From: Rhodanobacteraceae bacterium
GTDB lineage: Bacteria > Pseudomonadota > Gammaproteobacteria > Xanthomonadales > Rhodanobacteraceae
Direction of reading: 5' to 3'
Assembly: GCA_027019085.1 (NCBI GenBank)
Contig: JALUXG010000034.1
Location: 1-51,121, forward strand
Length of the DNA: 51,121 nt
The notes beneath the pieces were generated by a model, which saw only the letters and a program-made list of their open reading frames with translations, searched no databases and was not told the DNA's origin. Position 1 is the first letter of the stretch; each line of letters begins with the position of its first letter. Below, in pieces: positions 17,232 through 25,541 of the stretch. Both the position numbers and the translations under genes were made by a program.

Positions 17232-17594
17232 CTAGCCGCGTCGATGCCGGCACAATGCCCACCCCAGCATGACGCCCAGGGTGGCTGCCGTGATTTCCAC
17301 GAAGACTCGGATACCGAGAAAATCCGGATCATGGATGCCCGACAGCACCCGGCGAATGGTCACCGGCGACTGCATCGGGATCACCGCCATGTAGAACAGG
17401 TGCCAGGTATCGATGCCGGCGCCGATGCCGACGGCAGCCAGCCACGACCAGCCAATTTCATGGGCATCGCTCCAGTGCAAGCGCCGGCTCAGCAGCAGGT
17501 GCGCCAGGCACACCACAAGCAGGCCGACCAGCAACGCGATAAGCCCCGCCTGCAGCACGCCAGCCATGCCCATGTCGAGGAAGGCGAGATTCAC
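17232..17594 (-). CDS. Membrane protein of unknown function
   Basis: About 120 residues with helices at roughly residues 10-30 (GVLQAGLIALLVGLLVVCLA), 48-67 (LAAVGIGAGIDTWHLFYMA) and near the C-terminus (FVEITAATLGVMLGWALC). No family is recognised. The start is uncertain: I give the GTG at 17594, 7 bases after the dienelactone hydrolase stop; an ATG at 17573 would shorten it by 7 residues. It is probably the last gene of the run MAPEG - Cys-rich - dienelactone hydrolase - this gene. Confidence 0.6.
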   Translation of the reverse strand: MNLAFLDMGMAGVLQAGLIALLVGLLVVCLAHLLLSRRLHWSDAHEIGWSWLAAVGIGAGIDTWHLFYMAVIPMQSPVTIRRVLSGIHDPDFLGIRVFVEITAATLGVMLGWALCRHRRG

Positions 17595-17601
17595 GCGCCG
17601 C

Positions 17602-18261
17602 TCAACGCAGCTGCCTGTCCAGGAAGGCAAGCGTGCGCTTGCGGGCCAGCGCCGCCGCTACCGGATCGTGACTGTCGCGCACGTCGCAATTGAATCCATG
17701 CCCGGCGGGATAGACGTGGAACTCCGCATCCGGGTTGGCCTGGCGCACCCGGTCACGGTCGGCGGCGGATATGTGGGCATCGCGCTCGCCGTAGTGGAAC
17801 ATCAGCGGCGCCCTGGCCGGCTCGTCCGCGTACTGCGTGTTGCCCCCGCCGTAATAGCTGACTGCCGGCAAGCCAAGTCGGATCGCCGAAAGATACGCCA
17901 GCGTGCCGCCCCAGCAGTATCCAACCACCGCAACCTTGCCTGCATCGCCCAGGGTCGCAGCAGCGGCGGAGATCAGGTCCAGTGCATCCTCATGGCGGAT
18001 CGCCGATGCCAGCTCGCGCCCCCGTGCAATGCCTTGCGCGTCGTAGTCCAGTTCCACATCGGCTTCGACCAGGTCGAACATCGCCGGCGCGATGGCGGTG
18101 AAACCGTCGGCGGCAAAACCATCCACCACGCGGCGAATGTGGTCGTTGACACCGAAGATCTCCTGCACCACCACCACGCCGCCGCGGGCACCGTGTCCGG
18201 CATCGGCGCGCCATGCATGGACCTCGGGCGGCCCTTTGCTCAACAGGATCCTGGTTGCCAT
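17602..18261 (-). CDS. Dienelactone hydrolase family protein
   Basis: A 219-residue alpha/beta hydrolase. The nucleophile elbow is GYCWGG (Cys in the serine position, as in true dienelactone hydrolases), the acid is probably the Asp in YGERDAHI, and the histidine is in GHGFNCD near the C-terminus. VVVVQEIFGVNDHIRRVVDGFAADGF near the N-terminus is the family signature. The substrate is unknown; relatives open dienelactones in aromatic breakdown or act as general esterases. The ATG is preceded by AGGAAA. It lies 37 bases downstream of the CPXCG gene. Confidence 0.9.
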   Translation of the reverse strand: MATRILLSKGPPEVHAWRADAGHGARGGVVVVQEIFGVNDHIRRVVDGFAADGFTAIAPAMFDLVEADVELDYDAQGIARGRELASAIRHEDALDLISAAAATLGDAGKVAVVGYCWGGTLAYLSAIRLGLPAVSYYGGGNTQYADEPARAPLMFHYGERDAHISAADRDRVRQANPDAEFHVYPAGHGFNCDVRDSHDPVAAALARKRTLAFLDRQLR

Positions 18262-18298
18262 CAGCTGCTTTCCTGTCCGTTGGGTTTGCGGATACGCA

Positions 18299-18496
18299 CT
18301 ACACACCCTCCTGGCGACCGAGCACGACGGAAGGCACACCCTCATCGGCGGCCTCGCCGATGACGACGTCCATCGGGCGACAGCACACCGGGCAATCCTC
18401 GACATACCGCTGACCGATCTCGCCGCAATCGACCTGCAGGACGATGGACTGGCCGCAATAGGGGCATGTCTCGCTGACCGTTTCCAGTGCTTTCAT
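18299..18496 (-). CDS. CPXCG-motif cysteine-rich zinc-ribbon protein
   Basis: A 65-residue protein with two CxxC-type pairs, CPYCGQS (residues about 11-17) and CPVCCRPMDV (about 36-45). The spacing fits a small zinc ribbon. The family is conserved but its role is unknown. The ribosome site is weak, and longer in-frame starts exist but lack conservation logic. It is located between the MAPEG and dienelactone hydrolase genes on the same strand. Confidence 0.8.
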   Translation of the reverse strand: MKALETVSETCPYCGQSIVLQVDCGEIGQRYVEDCPVCCRPMDVVIGEAADEGVPSVVLGRQEGV

Positions 18497-18611
18497 CGGG
18501 TTCACATGATCGTTACGGCCTTGCCCGGAACCGGCATTATGGCCGCCGGCAACTGAATGCCCGCGATCCGCCAACATGCTGCCCGCCACACCATCCCGGG
18601 CAGCACTCCGT

Positions 18612-19001
18612 TCAGAACACGGCAACCAGCAACAGCACGATGCCGATGACCGACACCAGCCAGATCAGCGTGCGCAGCCAGGGAATACCCGCCGCGTACA
18701 CCGGCACGTAGGCCACCCGCGACCAGAAGTAAAGCTGCGCGCCCAGCAGGGCGTGGCCGTCGCCGGGGTTGCGTACCATCACCGCCAGCAGCAGGGCCGC
18801 AAACAGCGGAAAGGTTTCCAGGAAATTGGCCTGCGCGCGCTGCAGTCGACCACCGACACCGCTCAAAGGGCCATTGTTCTCATCGCGCGCACTTGCTGCC
18901 CACGGCAGGCCACGCTGGCCCACCGCCGCCATGGCGGCAAGCACCATCTGCACCAGTCCGAGCACCACGACCCAGGCCAGAATGGATGACAAACTGTTCA
19001 T
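18612..19001 (-). CDS. MAPEG-family membrane protein
   Basis: A 129-residue protein with four membrane helices. The family signature is QRAQANFLETFPLFAALLLA (the R-x-QxNxxE.P pattern), and an AQLYFWSRVAYVPVYAAGIPWLRTL segment matches the second conserved region. Human relatives use glutathione in eicosanoid metabolism; the bacterial role is unknown. The ATG at 19001 follows GGAGGAGG at 8 bases. It is divergent from the PLP lyase gene, and the ~200 bases between hold the operator-like repeats. Confidence 0.87.
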   Translation of the reverse strand: MNSLSSILAWVVVLGLVQMVLAAMAAVGQRGLPWAASARDENNGPLSGVGGRLQRAQANFLETFPLFAALLLAVMVRNPGDGHALLGAQLYFWSRVAYVPVYAAGIPWLRTLIWLVSVIGIVLLLVAVF

Positions 19002-19155
19002 GACTAGCGCCTCCTCCACATGGACCGGAACGGCCCCCGCGCCACTATGCTACGCATCGGCAAGCCTTGTCACGGGCAACGGGCAGTTGCAACAAACAGT
19101 CCGCTACCCGGATCATGCCGGCTGCTGCAACGTACCTGCCCCATGCTCCACCCAT

Positions 19156-19191
19156 ACTGTGTTCCACTGATACAGTGCTCCACTGACACCG
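19156..19191 (+). promoter_or_regulatory. Operator-like direct and inverted repeats upstream of the PLP lyase
   Basis: TCCACTGATAC (19163) and TCCACTGACAC (19179) are direct repeats spaced 16 bases. The first is also embedded in an inverted repeat, ACTGT at 19156-19160 and ACAGT at 19172-19176, and contains CACTG-ATA-CAGTG (19165-19177). A direct repeat plus inverted repeat near the start codon is the style of MocR/GntR-type regulators, but no such regulator is in the window. Confidence 0.45.
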
Positions 19192-19198
19192 TGCCGCC

Positions 19199-20296
19199 AT
19201 GAACCCCACCGATGCCGACATCCGGCGTTCCTGCCGTTTTGCTCTCTCGCGCGCCGCACCGGCGACGGCAACCGATACCCTGAAGCGGCTGGCTGCCTCG
19301 CGCCACGCATCCGAGGCCATCGATGTCTACGGCGACAATGGTGCCGTGGCGCGGTTGCAGGACGCGGCAAGCCGCCGGCTGGGCAAGCAGGCGGGCCTGT
19401 TCTTCATCAAGGGCGTCATCGCCCAGCTTTGCGTACTCCAGGTGCATGCCCAGGCACGTCGTTGCCGCAACGTGGTGATTCATCCGCTCAGCCATCTGGA
19501 TGTGGACGAGCAGGGCGCCGCCGAACGGGTTGCCAGCCTGAACCTCATCCGCCTCGGTCGCCAACGTCACTTCGATGCACGCATGCTCGATGCCCTCACC
19601 GAACCGCTGGCTGCCGTGGTCGTCGAATTGCCATTGCGCCGTGCCGGCTTCCTGTTGCCGCCGATCGAAAGGCTGCGCGCGATCTCTGCCTGGTGCCGCG
19701 CACGCGGTGTGCCCCTGCATTTCGATGGCGCACGCATCTGGGAATCGTCAGCCGGCTACGGCATGGACGTGGCCGAGCTGGCAGAGCTTGCCGACAGCGT
19801 GTACGTGTCCTGGTACAAGGGCTTGGGCGGACTGGGCGGGGCACTGGTGGCAGGCCATACCGATTTCATCGATGCCCTGCGCGTGTGGAAGACCCGCTAC
19901 GGCGGGGATCTGTTCACCGCCTACCCGTACGCCATCGCCGCGCTGGAAGGACTCGACACCCTGTTGCCCCGCCTGCCCGAATTCGTGCAGCGCGCACGGA
20001 CACTGGCCGCGGGACTGGCCGACATCGCCCGTCTCCACGTGCATCCCTCGCCCCCGCACACCAATGCCTTCCAGGTCTGGCTGCCGGGCACGCCCGACAT
20101 ACTGGCCGCGCACCATCGCGCCTTCGCCACCGGACACGGGGTCTGGCTGTTCGACGCCTTTTCCGAGGCCCCGCTCTCCGGGCACGCCCTGGCCGAGATC
20201 CAGATCGGCGCCGATTCGGACGCCTATGACGTGGATGAAGCCGTGGAGGCCGTTCGCCGCTTCGTATCCTCGCTCCCAGTCCGCGAATCGGACTAG
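19199..20296 (+). CDS. Threonine aldolase / beta-eliminating lyase family PLP enzyme
   Basis: A fold-type I PLP enzyme of 365 residues. The cofactor Asp and Arg are in LHFDGARIWES (Asp176, Arg179), and the Schiff-base Lys is Lys207 in YVSWYKGLGGLGGALV. NVVIHPLSHLDVDEQGA covers the ring-stacking histidine region. The family cleaves threonine or related hydroxy-amino acids to glycine, or eliminates side groups. The N-terminus (SCRFALSRAAP) departs from canonical LtaE, so the substrate is open. The upstream repeats suggest dedicated regulation. Confidence 0.85.
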   Translation: MNPTDADIRRSCRFALSRAAPATATDTLKRLAASRHASEAIDVYGDNGAVARLQDAASRRLGKQAGLFFIKGVIAQLCVLQVHAQARRCRNVVIHPLSHLDVDEQGAAERVASLNLIRLGRQRHFDARMLDALTEPLAAVVVELPLRRAGFLLPPIERLRAISAWCRARGVPLHFDGARIWESSAGYGMDVAELAELADSVYVSWYKGLGGLGGALVAGHTDFIDALRVWKTRYGGDLFTAYPYAIAALEGLDTLLPRLPEFVQRARTLAAGLADIARLHVHPSPPHTNAFQVWLPGTPDILAAHHRAFATGHGVWLFDAFSEAPLSGHALAEIQIGADSDAYDVDEAVEAVRRFVSSLPVRESD

Positions 20297-20815
20297 CCGG
20301 TCGCGCTCCGGAACGGCGATCCAGCGCACACCTGCATCAGGTTTGCCGGATACGCCTAGGCATATCCGGAAAAGTTTTCTCGCCTGTGCGCAGACCGCAC
20401 GTCTGCCGTGTTTTTCAGCGCATATTTTCACCCAGTTGATTTAGCTAGTTATTTTTTCCTGATTCCGGCTTTTTCGCACTCCGGAATGAACCGGGTTGCG
20501 CATGAATTCGTCAGGTTTTTTCCTATTTACTCACACTGAGGATGCTCCCTATGGTCCCCCGGTCCGCGCGCCGGGGATCAGGTGGGCGGACGCTGCCGAA
20601 GCGTGTTTCGGTGGGTTTCGTGGAACGCATGTCCATGCATCCGTATTCGTTGATCAGGGATGGCGCAGGAACGCAGTGCGATTCACGCAGCCCGATGAAA
20701 TCCACACGAACCGGTGACCCAGAAGTTGGCGCCACCAACTTGTCGGTCGCGGGTGACACTGCAGCACATCCGCGTCCCGTCCCATATCAATCAACCCTCG
20801 GGGGAGATAAGCACC
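20297..20815. other. AT-richer intergenic region with palindromes upstream of the secreted PKD protein
   Basis: About 520 bases without a convincing gene. It contains the palindrome at 20346-20369 and an inverted repeat ATTCCGG/CCGGAAT at 20462-20487. Around 20400-20530 it is clearly AT-richer than its surroundings and likely holds the promoter. In the leader close to the gene is AAGTTGG/CCAACTT. I compared the leader with the c-di-GMP riboswitch pattern and did not find the required conserved blocks. Confidence 0.4.
20346..20369. terminator. 24-bp imperfect palindrome after the PLP lyase
   Basis: CCGGATA and TATCCGG arms surround a GCCTAGGC core, with one mismatched pair. It begins 50 bases after the lyase stop and is followed by AAAAGTTTTCT, so it could act as a terminator. 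Confidence 0.5.
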
Positions 20816-22681
20816 ATGCGATGGAACATGATGAAAACGGTCGTTGCGACGACCGTACTCGGCCTGATCACATGCGCGGCCTATGCCGGCAGCGGCCAAG
20901 CCAACAACCCGCACCAGAATCCCTATTCTCCGGCCTACAAGCATGCTTACCGCCACGGCGCGGTGCCCACGCGCGAGACCTGGGCGAAAATGAAGCGCTA
21001 CAACCAGTTGCATGCCGCCACGACGACCGCGGCCACCGGTCCCAAGACGCTCAGCTTCGGCGGCGGCGTCGACGGCATCGGCGTCACCAGTGGTGCGGAA
21101 AAGGTGTATCTGGTCGTCTACGGCAGCCAGTGGGGCACGGCCGGCACGGATGCCAACGGCAACATGACGCTGTCCAACGACCCGGTCAACGCTGTGCCCT
21201 ATCTGGAGAGCATGTTCAAGCACATCGGTACCGGCGGCGAATTGTGGTCGGGCACCATGACCCAGTATTGCGACGGTCCGAACGTGTCGTCGGGTTCAAC
21301 CACCTGCCCCTCCAATGCCAGTTTCGTCGGCTATCCGACAGGTGGCGCGTTTGCCGGCATCTGGTACGACAATTCGGTATCCTCACCAAGCAACGCCACG
21401 GCGGCCCAGCTTGCGCAGGAAGCCGTCAAGGCTGCCGGACACTTCGGCAACACCACCGCGGCCTCCAACCGCTATGCCCAGTACGTGATCCTGTCGCCGA
21501 CCGGTACCCATCCCGACGGTTTCAACACCTCCACCGGCAATTTCTGTGCCTGGCACGACTGGAACGGTGATGCCGGGGTTTCCTCGTCCTACGGCGACAT
21601 CGCCTTCACCAACATGCCGTATGTCTACGACATGGGCACCAGTTGCGGACAGGATTACGTCAACAGCGGCTCACAGGGCAATCTGGACGGCTTCTCGCTG
21701 GTCAACGGCCATGAGTACGCCGAAACCATCACCGACCAGAACCCGGCCGGCGGCTGGACCAACCACACCGGCAGCACCTCGAACGGCCAGGAAAACGCCG
21801 ACGAATGTGCCTGGATCTCTTCCGGCCAGGGTGCTTCCGCCAACGTGACCATGGGCACGGCCACGTTTGCCATGCAAAGCTCGTGGTCCAACGACACCAA
21901 CGAATGCGATCTCACGCACTCGATCATCACCGGCAGCAGCAGCGGTGGCACGCCGACCGCCAGCTTCACCTACACCACCAGCGGCTTGACCGCCAACTTC
22001 ACCGATACGTCCACCGACAGCGGCGGCACCATCACCTCGCATTCGTGGACCTTCGGCGATGGCACCTCCTCGACCGCCACCAACCCGAGTCACACCTATG
22101 CGGCGGCGGGCACCTACAGCGTGACCGAAACGGTGACCGACAGCGGTAGCGGCAAATCCAGCTCCAGTTCGCAGTCGGTGACGGTCAGCAGTGGCGGTAC
22201 CGCAACGCAGCTGCTTGGCAATCCCGGATTCGAAACCGGCTCGGCCTCGCCCTGGTCGCTGAGCTCCGGTGTGCTGTGCAGCAACAGCACCTGCACCGGC
22301 GAGAGTGCCTATGCCGGCTCGTGGTTTGCCTGGCTGGACGGCTACGGCACCACGCACACCGACACCGCTTCGCAATCGGTCGGCATCCCGAGCGGCGACA
22401 CGTCGGCCACCCTGGCCTTCTACCTGCACATCGACACTGCTGAAACCACGACCAGCACGGCCTACGACACGCTGACCGTGCAGGTGCTGGACAGCAGCGG
22501 CACAGTGCTGGCCACGCTGCATACCTATTCCAACCTGGATGCGGCCTCGGGATATGTGCAACACAGCTTCGACATGAGCCCGTACATCGGCAAGACCGTG
22601 ACCATCAAGTTCACGGGCAGCGAGGATGTTTCCAACCAGACCTCCTTTGTCCTGGACAACATCACGCTCAACGCCCAGTAG
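20816..22681 (+). CDS. Secreted putative metalloprotease (HExxE) with PKD and C-terminal beta-sandwich domains
   Basis: A 621-residue exported protein. Signal peptide: residues 1-24 (MKTVVATTVLGLITCAAYAG). Residues about 65-370 form the main domain, with GHEYAETITDQNPAGGW at 298-314 (His299, Glu300, Glu303), followed by ENADECAW. The HE-x-AE-x-x-T pattern resembles bacterial HExxE-type proteins and plant EXORDIUM-like proteins, and would fit a zinc site. Residues about 381-459 are a PKD domain (SHSWTFGDGTSSTATNPSHTY). Residues about 465-621 form a jelly-roll-like module (LLGNPGFETGSASPWSLSSG). The start ATG follows GGGGAG. A strong terminator follows. Proteolytic activity is inferred, not shown. 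Confidence 0.75.
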   Translation: MRWNMMKTVVATTVLGLITCAAYAGSGQANNPHQNPYSPAYKHAYRHGAVPTRETWAKMKRYNQLHAATTTAATGPKTLSFGGGVDGIGVTSGAEKVYLVVYGSQWGTAGTDANGNMTLSNDPVNAVPYLESMFKHIGTGGELWSGTMTQYCDGPNVSSGSTTCPSNASFVGYPTGGAFAGIWYDNSVSSPSNATAAQLAQEAVKAAGHFGNTTAASNRYAQYVILSPTGTHPDGFNTSTGNFCAWHDWNGDAGVSSSYGDIAFTNMPYVYDMGTSCGQDYVNSGSQGNLDGFSLVNGHEYAETITDQNPAGGWTNHTGSTSNGQENADECAWISSGQGASANVTMGTATFAMQSSWSNDTNECDLTHSIITGSSSGGTPTASFTYTTSGLTANFTDTSTDSGGTITSHSWTFGDGTSSTATNPSHTYAAAGTYSVTETVTDSGSGKSSSSSQSVTVSSGGTATQLLGNPGFETGSASPWSLSSGVLCSNSTCTGESAYAGSWFAWLDGYGTTHTDTASQSVGIPSGDTSATLAFYLHIDTAETTTSTAYDTLTVQVLDSSGTVLATLHTYSNLDAASGYVQHSFDMSPYIGKTVTIKFTGSEDVSNQTSFVLDNITLNAQ

Positions 22682-22709
22682 GGCAGCTCCCGAGTCACTC
22701 GGGATATGG

Positions 22710-22740
22710 CGGGGCCGTCCGCAAGGCGGCCCCGTTTTTT
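22710..22740 (+). terminator. Rho-independent terminator of the PKD-protein gene
   Basis: An 8-bp GC stem, CGGGGCCG (22710-22717) with CGGCCCCG (22727-22734), a 9-nt loop and six Ts. It begins 28 bases after the stop codon. Confidence 0.92.
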
Positions 22741-23198
22741 GTCCATGCGCATCGTGCGCGATCACGGCTGGGTGACCGACACGCAGCGGTAACCCTCCCT
22801 CGAGCCGGCCTGGATTGCGCAATACGCGCTGATAGTGGTGCTCGGCGTGGCGATGAACACCCTGCCCGCCGCCCCGGAAATGCTGTCCACGGCACTCGTG
22901 CACGCCGACATCATCCCGCAGGTCGATGTTCGATATCGCTGCAGACCCGCAAGTCGTTGCCGGCGGCCTCTGCCCTCGCCGAGAACCAGCTCGACTGCGA
23001 TCGGGCCGCGACCCGACTCTTTTATTGAACTCATGGGAGGCCCACGGAACGCATAGCCGTGGATGGCGCGCACTGGATCAACCGCGCCGGCCTGCCCGCG
23101 GAATACGACCGCGTCGGGGCACGGGTTTCCCCGGCCTCGGAGAGACCGTGAAGTTCGCGCTTGAAGCCTGACCCCGGGCACCGCCGGGATCGGCCAAC
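22741..23198. other. Intergenic stretch, possibly gene remnants
   Basis: About 460 bases with no gene I can defend. A minus-strand frame from 23034 to 22762 could encode 90 residues (beginning MSSIKESGRGPIAVELVL, ending GYRCVSVTQP), but it has no good ribosome site or recognisable motif. A short plus-strand frame near 23048 also reads as protein-like. Both may be relics of a decayed gene. Confidence 0.3.
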
Positions 23199-23975
23199 TC
23201 AGAACGTGTAACGGATGGAAAGCCCGCCGCCGTAGTCCGGCGAGCTGCGGGTATACCCCTTCATCAGGAACGCCGTGCTCGTCCAGGAACGCCCGATGCG
23301 ATGGCTGAAATAGGCCGTGCTCAACAAGCGGTCGGTACCGGTGGCCAGCGAGGCCTGGGTATAGAAGGTGCTAAGGCCCAGGCTGTTGGCCTTGCTGATT
23401 CGATAGATGATGTCGGCCTGTCCGTAGGCGACGTTGCGCAGCTTCAGGCCGGCAGGCGAACCCTGCTTGCGGTAGCCCCCGGTCAGGGCCAGGTACAGCG
23501 GACCGGACGATCGCGACAGGGCCGCCTGCAGGGCATAGTCGTTCTTGCCGGTGCCCAGGCCATTGGCGTAACTGGCCGTACCCAGCTTGACCTTGGCCCC
23601 GAGCGTCACTGCCACACCGTTGGCAGGATCATTCCACACGCGGTACGTGCCCGTCAGGCGGACATCGCCCATGCCCGAACGCGTGGAGGTCGTCCCGCTT
23701 CCCGTGCCGACCGAGCCGATGTTCGGCAGCACGTTGGTCGGTCCGGTCTTGCTGAGATAAGGCAAGGACACACTGAAACCGAAATCGCCCGAATACAGCC
23801 GGAACGTCAGTGGAACATAGTAAATGTCGGTGCTCTTGCTGTGTCCGTACTTGCCGGTGAGATAAAACCCCGACACACCGACAGATGTCGTGGTGGCTGC
23901 ATTCGCCGCCGTTGCGCCGCACAACGCGACCATGCATGCCGCTGCCGTCACGGCCGGAAACATCCGCTTGCTCAT
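23199..23975 (-). CDS. Outer-membrane beta-barrel protein, porin/transporter-like
   Basis: A 258-residue exported protein: signal peptide (KRMFPAVTAAACMVALCGA, cleaved near ANAA), then alternating amphipathic strands (GVSGFYLTGKYGHSKSTDIYY; YYVPLTFRLYSGDFGFSVSLP; YSKTGP-type turns) and a terminal aromatic (GGGLSIRYTF), as expected for Bam-inserted barrels. It resembles barrels annotated as phenol-degradation MetA-like transporters. The ATG follows AGGGAAAG. It lies 150 bases downstream of the Ala/Glu-repeat gene, with two hairpins between. Confidence 0.75.
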   Translation of the reverse strand: MSKRMFPAVTAAACMVALCGATAANAATTTSVGVSGFYLTGKYGHSKSTDIYYVPLTFRLYSGDFGFSVSLPYLSKTGPTNVLPNIGSVGTGSGTTSTRSGMGDVRLTGTYRVWNDPANGVAVTLGAKVKLGTASYANGLGTGKNDYALQAALSRSSGPLYLALTGGYRKQGSPAGLKLRNVAYGQADIIYRISKANSLGLSTFYTQASLATGTDRLLSTAYFSHRIGRSWTSTAFLMKGYTRSSPDYGGGLSIRYTF

Positions 23976-24043
23976 GTTCTTTCCCTTATGCTTGCACGGC
24001 GCAGTTGTCAGGTTTCGCCACATGCCGTCCGCTCATGTCCGCA

Positions 24044-24109
24044 CCCGGCCCTGCCTGGAAGCAGGACCGGGCGGATCCTTATGCTGCCGCTGACCGCGCA
24101 CACGCGGTC
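24044..24109 (-). terminator. Two hairpins between the repeat-protein gene and the barrel gene
   Basis: The first is a 7-bp stem GACCGCG/CGCGGTC at 24092-24109 with a 4-nt loop. The second is an 11-bp stem at 24044-24071 (CCCGGCCCTGC and GCAGGACCGGG, one wobble) with a 6-nt loop. Neither has a clear T-run on the minus strand, so they could be weak terminators or mRNA-stabilising structures. Confidence 0.5.
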
Positions 24110-24127
24110 GGTCTCGGGCATCGGCCA

Positions 24128-24568
24128 TCAGTCGCCGGATGCGTCGGCAGCCTCGGCAGCGTTCGCCGCTTCGCTGGCCTGCGCCGCTTCACTGGCCTGC
24201 GCCGCTTCGCTGGCTTCGGCAGCCTCGTTGGCCTCGGTCGCTTCCGTAGCCTCGGTCGCCTCCTGGGCCTCCACGGCTTCCGTGGCCTCATGGGCTTCCG
24301 TGGCCTCGGTAGCCTCGGTGGCCTCATGTGACTCGGCGGCTTCCGTGGCATGGCTGCTTTCGGTCGCGCTGTCGGTGCTGTCGGTCATGCCCTGCTGGTG
24401 ATCGCCGGTTTCCTCGTGCTGCGCACCTTCCTGGGCATGTTCCTGCTCATGCTGGCCGCTTTCGGAGGGTGCGGTCTGCGGCGTGTAGGCAAATGCCAGA
24501 GGCGCCGCGGCGAAGGCGAAAGCCGCCGTGCACAGCAGTGAAAGCAGGGTTTTCTGTTGCATGTTCAT
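24128..24568 (-). CDS. Exported Ala/Glu/Thr-repeat protein
   Basis: A 146-residue protein with a signal peptide (QQKTLLSLLCTAAFAFAAAP, cleaved near AFAY) and an entirely low-complexity mature part. Residues about 35-60 are Gln/Glu/His-rich (HEQEHAQEGAQHEETGDHQQ). Residues about 66-143 are a chain of EATEA, EAHEA and EAAQAS units in a 3-residue rhythm, strongly acidic and helix-prone. The function is unknown; it could be an extended periplasmic spacer, a coiled helix or a metal-binding polyanion. The start follows GGAG. Repeat number is likely to vary between strains. Confidence 0.7.
   Translation of the reverse strand: MNMQQKTLLSLLCTAAFAFAAAPLAFAYTPQTAPSESGQHEQEHAQEGAQHEETGDHQQGMTDSTDSATESSHATEAAESHEATEATEATEAHEATEAVEAQEATEATEATEANEAAEASEAAQASEAAQASEAANAAEAADASGD
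24150..24350 (-). repeat. Degenerate 9/18-bp tandem repeats coding for EATEA/EAAQAS
   Basis: On the plus strand the units read like GCTTCCGTGGCCTC and CGCTTCACTGGCCTGCGC, repeated many times with small changes. Such arrays slip easily in replication, so array length should vary between strains. Confidence 0.75.
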
Positions 24569-24905
24569 TTGGGTTCACTCCGGATACTGGTTCGGTACGC
24601 CGGGGTACAAGCCACTGCCCCGGCCCGCATCGGTCACGGCCTCCCTGCCGGACGGATGTGCTGCGTCGTACTTCACTTCCACGGTATAGCACATGTGGCT
24701 TAAGCAAATGTGAACAAATTCACTGTTCGGAGGCCCTTTCCATCTCACCCGGCCTGAGATGACAGGCTGCACCGTTCAGACGTCTATCCGTCTCCGCGTG
24801 ACCCGAAAGTCCTTGCCCGGTCCATCGGGGGATAACACAGCGCAACATGGGGAAGCTTAGGCATGTGACATGACCGGCACCGCATCACGGCGTAGCATCC
24901 ACCGC
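24569..24905. other. Divergent promoter region between the repeat-protein gene and the SRAP gene
   Basis: About 337 bases with no gene. A locally AT-rich patch near 24685-24730 is the likeliest promoter area for the minus-strand gene. I found no SOS-type LexA box in front of the SRAP gene. Confidence 0.4.
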
Positions 24906-25541
24906 ATGTGCTCGAATTTCGACAACCTGCGCCCAGACAGCCCGCCACCCGAAAGCAGGGTGCGCGAGTATGCCGGCCTGCTGTTGTCGGGCACAGCCGG
25001 ACCGCTTGCCTCGCTGCGCGTGTGGCCGCGGCAGACGGCGTGGATCCTGCGTCACGACGAAACGCGCGCGGACTGGCGCTTCGAATGCTGGCGCTGGAGC
25101 CTGGTGCCGTTCTGGTCGGACACGGCCAATCCGAAGATGTCGACCTTCAACGCACGCTCCGAAACAGTGGATCGCAAGCCCGCCTACCGCGACGCATGGC
25201 GGCGCGGGCAGCGTTGCCTGATTGCACTGACCGCATGGTACGAGTCGGGACGCAAGCTGGGGCGCAAGGGCTGGGTGCAGATCCGGCCCAGGGCGCCGGC
25301 CATCACCTTCGCGGGACTGTGGGACAAATGGACGCCGCGCGACGGCGGCGCGGCCCACGGCAGTTTCACCATGTTGACCACGACCGCTGCGCCAGACCTG
25401 GTGAAGGTTCACGAGCGCATGCCGGTCATCATTGCCGAACCGTGGCGCGACCGATGGCTGGACCCGGCCACGCCTTCCGAACACGCGCAACGCCTGCTGC
25501 ATCCGGTGCAAGACGATTTTACCGTGCAACCCGTGTCATGA
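24906..25541 (+). CDS. SRAP-family abasic-site DNA-protein crosslink enzyme (YedK/HMCES type)
   Basis: Shields abasic sites in single-stranded DNA by forming a thiazolidine crosslink through Cys2. The start MCSNFDN places Cys at position 2, which the chemistry requires and which fixes the start at 24906 rather than the upstream codon at 24870. Other conserved residues are Asn82 and Arg84 in TFNARSET, Glu113 in AWYES, and His169/Glu170 in VHERMPVII. Length is 211 residues, normal. Its 3' end overlaps the convergent pspC gene by 6 bases. Confidence 0.92.
   Translation: MCSNFDNLRPDSPPPESRVREYAGLLLSGTAGPLASLRVWPRQTAWILRHDETRADWRFECWRWSLVPFWSDTANPKMSTFNARSETVDRKPAYRDAWRRGQRCLIALTAWYESGRKLGRKGWVQIRPRAPAITFAGLWDKWTPRDGGAAHGSFTMLTTTAAPDLVKVHERMPVIIAEPWRDRWLDPATPSEHAQRLLHPVQDDFTVQPVS

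Noticed and set aside
20516-20815. A riboswitch in the leader of the PKD-protein gene
   Set aside because: The leader is long and has hairpins, but the conserved blocks of the c-di-GMP class could not be matched and no other class fits.
22762-23181. A minus-strand gene of up to 139 codons
   Set aside because: No ribosome site, motif or family resemblance; kept only as a possible remnant in the gap entry.
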